Assembly: GCA_017541565.1 (NCBI GenBank)
Contig: JAFXYU010000245.1
Coordinates: 1 to 9,224, forward strand
DNA length: 9,224 nt
From: a bacterium
GTDB lineage: Bacteria > Cyanobacteriota > Vampirovibrionia > Gastranaerophilales > Gastranaerophilaceae
Reading direction: 5' to 3'
This document shows, piece after piece, positions 5,979 to 9,224 of the stretch. Positions within the stretch are counted from its first letter, which is position 1; each line of letters opens with the position of its first letter. A program made the translations under genes and the position numbers. Below the pieces are notes generated by a model, which saw only the letters and a list, made by a program, of their open reading frames with translations, had not been told where the DNA came from and made no database searches.

Positions 5979-7697
5979 ATGAAAGAAACAAGCGCAAACA
6001 AAATCGTTATAGCGGAGCGTGACAATATCGCTGCGGTTATTGAAGACGGGAAAGTCGCGGAATTTTATGTTCATAGAGGCGAAATTATTCTTGGAGATGT
6101 TTATCTCGCACAGGTTGAAAACATTTTACCATCAATAGAAGCGGCATTTGTAAACGTAGGCTCTGATAAAATGGGTTTTTTACATGCACAGGATATTACG
6201 GGAAAAGGTGCTTTGCAGGATAAGGTTAAGCCGAAACAAAAATTGGTTGTGCAGGTTGTCAAAGAACCTGTTGGTCACAAAGGTCCAAGAGTTACAACGG
6301 AAATTTCACTCCCCGGCAGATTTTTGGTACTTATGCCGAATGAGGCGGGAATTAATGTAAGTAAAAAAATAACTTCCGCTAAAGAAAGAGCAAGACTTAA
6401 ATCATTGGTTAACCTTCTAAAGCCGGTAGGAGTAGGTGTTATTGTCAGAACCGAGGCTGAAGGGCAGACGGAAGCGGATATCCAAGAAGATTTGGAAATT
6501 CTTCTTGAAAAATGGAATAATATCATTACATCAGCGGAAAGTCTTACTCCGCCAAGTCTTTTGTACAGAGATCAAGACCTTCTTTACAGAGTAATCAGAG
6601 AAGCATGTAATGAAGAAACTCAGGAAATTATTGTTGATACTGCATTTGCTTTGAACAGAGTCCAGAATATACTTCAAAACTGGCACATGAACAAAAATAT
6701 AAATGTTAATCTTTATAAAGGTTCAGAACCGCTTTTGGTTGCCATGGATATTCATAAAGAAATTAAAGCCGCTCTCCAGATGAAGGTAAATCTTCCGTCC
6801 GGCGGATACTTGTTTATTCAAACAACTGAGGCTTTGACGGTTATTGATGTAAACAGCGGAAAATTTACAAATTCGGCGACTCAGGATGAAACAATTTTGA
6901 AAACCAATATTGAGGCAGTTCATGAAATAGCGCGACAATTAAGATTAAGAAATATTGGCGGTATGATTATAATCGATTTTATTGATATGACAAGTCGTAT
7001 TGATAAATTAACAATGATGGAAGAACTTGAATTGGCTGTTGAAGCGGATAAAGCAAAACCTCAAGTCGGACAACTTTCTGATTTGGGACTTGTTGAAATG
7101 ACGCGTCACAGACAAGGTCAGGCTTTAAGCGAAATATTTGCAAAACGTTGCCCGCATTGTCAAGGTAACGGATATATTATGGAAGATTTGAAATTTGCAT
7201 CTGCTACATCAGAAGGTGAGTACAGGGCAAAGGCGGCAAAAATTAAACTTCCTATGAATGACAGAAAGAAATTCTCTAATAAATTTAATAAAAATCAAAA
7301 ACAGAATAATGAAGTTGAAGAAATCAAAGAACAACAAGTGCCGGAAATTGAACAGGTTGAAAATCCTGCCGTAACGGCACAAGAAACCGTTAAAGAAATC
7401 CAGGAAGAGAAAGCGGCTAAAAATTCCAAAGGTCGTTCAAGAGGCGGAAGAAAGAAAATTCAAGAATCGGATGTTAAATCTGAAAATATTGCAAACACTG
7501 TTTTGACAGAAAATGCTAAAATTTCTCCGATAGTACCGGATGATGCCGGTAAAAAAGACGGAGCGGAAGAAGTTCCCGCAATTGCGGAAGATGCACAATC
7601 GAATGAAGAACCGAAAGCAGCAAAACGTTCACGCAGACCTAACAGAAATTCAAGTAAAAGACCAAGAAAGACGGCAAAAAATAATGATGAAAAATAG
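5979..7697 (+). CDS. rng: Ribonuclease E/G family endoribonuclease
   Basis: A 572-residue endoribonuclease that cuts single-stranded RNA in mRNA decay and rRNA or tRNA maturation. An S1 RNA-binding domain lies at about 37-105 (GDVYLAQVENILPSIEAAFV, then MGFLHAQDI). The DNase I-like catalytic part has LTVIDVNSGKFT (286-297) with Asp290 and GGMIIIDFIDM (327-337) with Asp333, the two Mg-binding aspartates. LVEMTRHRQG (371-380) is the conserved motif just before the Zn-link CPHCQGNG (Cys391, Cys394). After about residue 425 comes a tail of some 145 residues that looks disordered: first rich in Glu, Gln and Lys, then with basic clusters SKGRSRGGRKK (483-493) and KRSRRPNRN (549-557). There is no visible membrane anchor. 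The length and tail are closer to cyanobacterial RNase E than to RNase G, but the catalytic domain alone does not decide between the names. It is co-transcribed with the radical SAM gene, and its stop overlaps the start of the next gene. Confidence 0.95.
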   Translation: MKETSANKIVIAERDNIAAVIEDGKVAEFYVHRGEIILGDVYLAQVENILPSIEAAFVNVGSDKMGFLHAQDITGKGALQDKVKPKQKLVVQVVKEPVGHKGPRVTTEISLPGRFLVLMPNEAGINVSKKITSAKERARLKSLVNLLKPVGVGVIVRTEAEGQTEADIQEDLEILLEKWNNIITSAESLTPPSLLYRDQDLLYRVIREACNEETQEIIVDTAFALNRVQNILQNWHMNKNINVNLYKGSEPLLVAMDIHKEIKAALQMKVNLPSGGYLFIQTTEALTVIDVNSGKFTNSATQDETILKTNIEAVHEIARQLRLRNIGGMIIIDFIDMTSRIDKLTMMEELELAVEADKAKPQVGQLSDLGLVEMTRHRQGQALSEIFAKRCPHCQGNGYIMEDLKFASATSEGEYRAKAAKIKLPMNDRKKFSNKFNKNQKQNNEVEEIKEQQVPEIEQVENPAVTAQETVKEIQEEKAAKNSKGRSRGGRKKIQESDVKSENIANTVLTENAKISPIVPDDAGKKDGAEEVPAIAEDAQSNEEPKAAKRSRRPNRNSSKRPRKTAKNNDEK

Positions 7698-8151
7698 AAT
7701 ATGTATGATATTTATGGCAATATCTTTCCTATTTGTCCCGATTACTTTAGCAGAAGGAACGGATGAAACGGTAAATATTGGCGCGGATTCTGTTGCGCAG
7801 GAAACTGTAACTTCAGATGATGTTTCCTCTTCCGTTGTTGATGATAGCGTGCAGGAACAAACTGATAATGATGTTTTACAATCACAGGAAGAAGATTTGG
7901 TTCAAACTCCTTACAAGCAGCCGGTGGGTAAGAAGAAAATTTTGTTTAAATTTGTACTTGCTATGTTAGGAGTTGCGTTATCTTCTTTTATAATATACTT
8001 TGGACTTACGTTATACAACAAACTGAGAGACGGACTTGTTCCTCCTGATAAGCCGATGGTATCGCATGATCAGGATAGATCCTTAACCACTCCTGAAAAT
8101 TTATCTGAAGCGGTCAAAACTTTTATTGATAAAACGGAATGGTCTGATTAA
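7687..8151 (+). CDS. Small exported or membrane protein of unknown function
   Basis: 154 residues. It begins MKNRICMIFMAISFLFVPITLAEG: two basic residues, a hydrophobic run (about 5-20) and a possible signal peptidase site after TLA (20-22). Residues 23-76 hold 15 Asp/Glu and no Lys/Arg, with many Ser, Val and Thr, so they are probably an unstructured acidic stretch. GKKK (81-84) leads into one clear membrane segment (about 85-109, ILFKFVLAMLGVALSSFIIY). The last 45 residues are soluble and include TTPENLSEAVKTFIDKTEW. The start is chosen because the signal-like segment begins here; an adjacent ATG at 7684 would add one Met. The open frame goes back to 7540, but that part overlaps the ribonuclease and looks like out-of-frame Arg-rich coding. 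The start overlaps the end of the ribonuclease gene by 11 bases with no good Shine-Dalgarno, suggesting coupled translation. No family recognised. Confidence 0.75.
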   Translation: MKNRICMIFMAISFLFVPITLAEGTDETVNIGADSVAQETVTSDDVSSSVVDDSVQEQTDNDVLQSQEEDLVQTPYKQPVGKKKILFKFVLAMLGVALSSFIIYFGLTLYNKLRDGLVPPDKPMVSHDQDRSLTTPENLSEAVKTFIDKTEWSD

Positions 8152-8278
8152 TTTTTCACCTTATTTACGATTAGGTGTAACACAACTGCATATCTGCCTT
8201 TACAATGTATCTCAAATATGATAAGATTATCTTACGGTACGTTATTTAGAAAGTTATATGTTTATGAGGGCTGATTTG
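8152..8278 (+). other. Intergenic region, no intact gene
   Basis: AT-rich DNA between the small membrane protein and the prepilin remnant. It holds a perfect inverted repeat TAAGAT-T-ATCTTA (8222-8234) and, at 8266-8270, a GAGGG eight bases before the dead prepilin ATG, probably its old ribosome binding site. A weak stem CACCT/AGGTG (8157-8161 with 8173-8177) has no T run after it. Together with the pseudogene and the 8447-8494 leader it makes up a 343-base gap without a working gene. No convincing promoter pair was found. Confidence 0.5.
8222..8234. repeat. Short perfect inverted repeat
   Basis: TAAGAT and ATCTTA flank a single T. The size would suit a dimeric regulator's operator upstream of the prepilin remnant. 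In AT-rich DNA such a short palindrome can also occur by chance, and no second copy was seen. Confidence 0.3.
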
Positions 8279-8446
8279 ATGAAAAAAACGCGGGTTTACT
8301 TTGGCGGAGGTGCTGGTAACACAGGACGTAATCGCTGTTGTTTCTGCACTTACGATTCCCGCATTAATTCAAACGTAGGTAATGTAAAAATCGCCCCCGG
8401 ATAAAAGAAGTCTGTTTCCGCATTTGAGACGGCATCGGAGATGATA
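8279..8446 (+). pseudogene. Decayed, truncated type IV prepilin gene
   Basis: This stretch is a degraded copy of the 5' part of the intact prepilin gene downstream. Shared blocks lie at a constant offset: the ATGs differ by 216 bases, TGGTAACAC (8314 and 8529) and GCACTTACGA (8346 and 8561) by 215, and ACGTAGGTAATG (8373 and 8589) and ACGGCATC (8429 and 8645) by 216. The changes of offset mark one extra A in the A7 run at 8282-8288 and one lost A near 8371-8373. Removing the extra A gives MKKRGFTLAEVLVT, a perfect prepilin signal. Restoring the lost A gives IQNVGN and then a TAA at 8402-8404, where the intact gene has TTG (8618-8620). Similarity continues as FETASEM and stops near 8446, so the C-terminal three quarters are missing. 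Two frameshifts, a stop and a truncation rule out an ordinary product. It keeps a GAGGG ribosome binding site (8266-8270). It probably arose by tandem duplication of a prepilin gene. Confidence 0.85.
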
Positions 8447-8480
8447 ACGATACGAAGATAATATATTAAATAGGAATATA

Positions 8481-8487
8481 AAGGAGA
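8481..8487 (+). promoter_or_regulatory. Ribosome binding site of the prepilin gene
   Basis: AAGGAGA lies seven bases before the ATG at 8495 and is a near-consensus Shine-Dalgarno. Upstream, TATATT (8462-8467) could be a -10 box, but no -35 lies at a proper distance, so I do not call the promoter. Confidence 0.8.
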
Positions 8488-8494
8488 ATATTTT

Positions 8495-9193
8495 ATGAGA
8501 AAACATGGTTTTACTTTAGCAGAGGTGTTGGTAACACTTGGTATAATAGGTGTTGTTGCGGCACTTACGACTCCGGCATTGATTCAAAACGTAGGTAATG
8601 CAAAAGTCGGACCGAAATTGCAAAAGGCTGTTGCAACATTTGAAACGGCATCAGAAATGATGTTGACTGAACAAAATTCTAATTCTTTGATGGCTGTCGC
8701 ATCTACATCTGCCAATTTGGGAAAAGAACTGGGTAATTACATGAAGATTGTTAATAACAATTCCGCTACAGTTGCGAATAAGAAATATGACGGTACAGGT
8801 GAGGTTATTGATCAAAATCACTGGCAAGCGACTCGTTTTGATTCGGATGACGGATTGATATACTATATTCATGTGGGATCAAAAGTATCACCGCATAGTG
8901 ATTATGCCGATATACCAAATAACCAGTTGATAGGTGATATCTGGATAGATATTAACGGACCGGACGGACCAAACAGAACCGGAAAAGACCTGTTTAAGTT
9001 TGCTCTTTATAATGACGGAACACTTAGACCGTGGGGCGGAAAGGGCTTTTTAAGACACAAGACTGCGAGTGAATTGCACTCAAGTATGTGGTCATCGACT
9101 GGTGGAAGTGCTTGTAACAAGAATCATGTGTCTAATGGTCAGACTTGTGCCGGTTCAATATTTGACAATGGAATGAAGATTATTTATCAATAA
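8495..9193 (+). CDS. Type IV prepilin / type II secretion pseudopilin-like protein
   Basis: 232 residues. The N-terminus MRKHG-FTLAEVLVTLGIIGVV is a class III (type IV pilin) signal. Prepilin peptidase should cut after Gly5 and methylate the new Phe; Glu10 is the conserved Glu5 of the mature protein, used in subunit alignment. One hydrophobic helix (about 6-28) both anchors the protein in the membrane and forms the filament core. The rest is the exported globular head. It contains DIWIDINGPDGPNRTGKD (148-165) and LYNDGTLRPW (171-180), resembling the Ca-binding loop region of GspG-type pseudopilins, and a C-terminal Cys pair (Cys207, Cys218) in ACNKNHVSNGQTCAG that may form a disulfide. Which filament it joins (pilus, competence or secretion) is not shown, as no pil or gsp genes lie nearby. 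It is a single gene preceded by a decayed relative. Confidence 0.9.
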   Translation: MRKHGFTLAEVLVTLGIIGVVAALTTPALIQNVGNAKVGPKLQKAVATFETASEMMLTEQNSNSLMAVASTSANLGKELGNYMKIVNNNSATVANKKYDGTGEVIDQNHWQATRFDSDDGLIYYIHVGSKVSPHSDYADIPNNQLIGDIWIDINGPDGPNRTGKDLFKFALYNDGTLRPWGGKGFLRHKTASELHSSMWSSTGGSACNKNHVSNGQTCAGSIFDNGMKIIYQ

Positions 9194-9224
9194 TTTTTGA
9201 AGTCATGATAAACAAAAAAAGAAA

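Noticed and set aside
7540..7686. Longer start for the small membrane protein
   Set aside because: The extra 49 residues overlap the ribonuclease in another frame and would bury the signal-like segment in the middle of the protein.
8157..8177. Terminator after the small membrane protein
   Set aside because: The stem has only five pairs with a large loop and no T run follows on either strand.
8264..8404. 46-codon open frame (MRADLMKKTRVYFGGG...) across the prepilin remnant
   Set aside because: Its residues come from reading the decayed prepilin in the wrong frame after the inserted A. The true similarity lies in the shifted frame.
8279..8446. Silent pilin cassette or phase-variable pilin
   Set aside because: Silent cassettes carry variable C-terminal parts; this copy carries only the conserved N-terminal part. 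A single slip in the A7 run would not restore a product, because a second frameshift and a TAA remain.
9205..9224. Start of a further gene (ATG at 9205, MINKKR...)
   Set aside because: There is no ribosome binding site and only six codons are visible; the A-rich end could equally be the left arm of a terminator.
1..9224. CRISPR array, tRNA or rRNA genes, insertion sequences, phage or defence genes
   Set aside because: None was seen: no regularly spaced repeats, no cloverleaf or rRNA-like stretches, no transposase or integrase motifs, and no inverted terminal repeats.

Overview
The window is AT-rich bacterial DNA with Shine-Dalgarno-led genes. The best fit is the gut branch of the Melainabacteria/Vampirovibrionia (Gastranaerophilales type), the non-photosynthetic relatives of Cyanobacteria. 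This rests on recall of family features, not on a search: a prepilin beginning MRKHGFTLAEVLVTLGIIG with a C-terminal DING..GPN..GKD segment, a fused TIGR03960/TIGR03936 radical SAM protein next to an RNase E/G gene, and the general codon style.

Layout. Bases 1-80 hold the last codons of an upstream gene and a strong intrinsic terminator. A + strand ATP-grasp enzyme of unknown substrate follows (114-1274). It meets a - strand operon tail to tail, with an 11-base overlap of the 3' ends. Read on the - strand, that operon is: a 76-residue protein of unknown function (3280-3050), the riboflavin kinase/FAD synthetase ribF (3047-2199), and a formyltransferase of the Fmt/GART fold (2220-1264) whose start lies inside the end of ribF. 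A divergent promoter region (about 3281-3372) separates it from a + strand group: a large radical SAM protein fused to a DUF2344 domain (3373-5958), an Rne/Rng ribonuclease with an Arg-rich tail (5979-7697), and a small exported or membrane protein whose start overlaps the ribonuclease stop (7687-8151). A 343-base stretch without an intact gene follows. It contains a decayed copy of a type IV prepilin gene (8279-8446), just upstream of an intact prepilin gene (8495-9193).

How the parts work together. RibF makes FMN and FAD. The formyltransferase probably uses 10-formyl-THF, either on Met-tRNA or on another amine. The radical SAM protein and RNase E/G form a pair found together in many bacteria, which suggests a link to RNA or ribosome metabolism. 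The prepilin belongs to the type IV pilus/type II secretion class. I see no defence island, CRISPR array, tRNA, rRNA, insertion sequence or phage gene. I found no clear new multi-gene system. The most informative unexpected signal is the prepilin pseudogene. After it come the uncharacterised small proteins at 3050-3280 and 7687-8151, which are tied to ribF and to the ribonuclease respectively.
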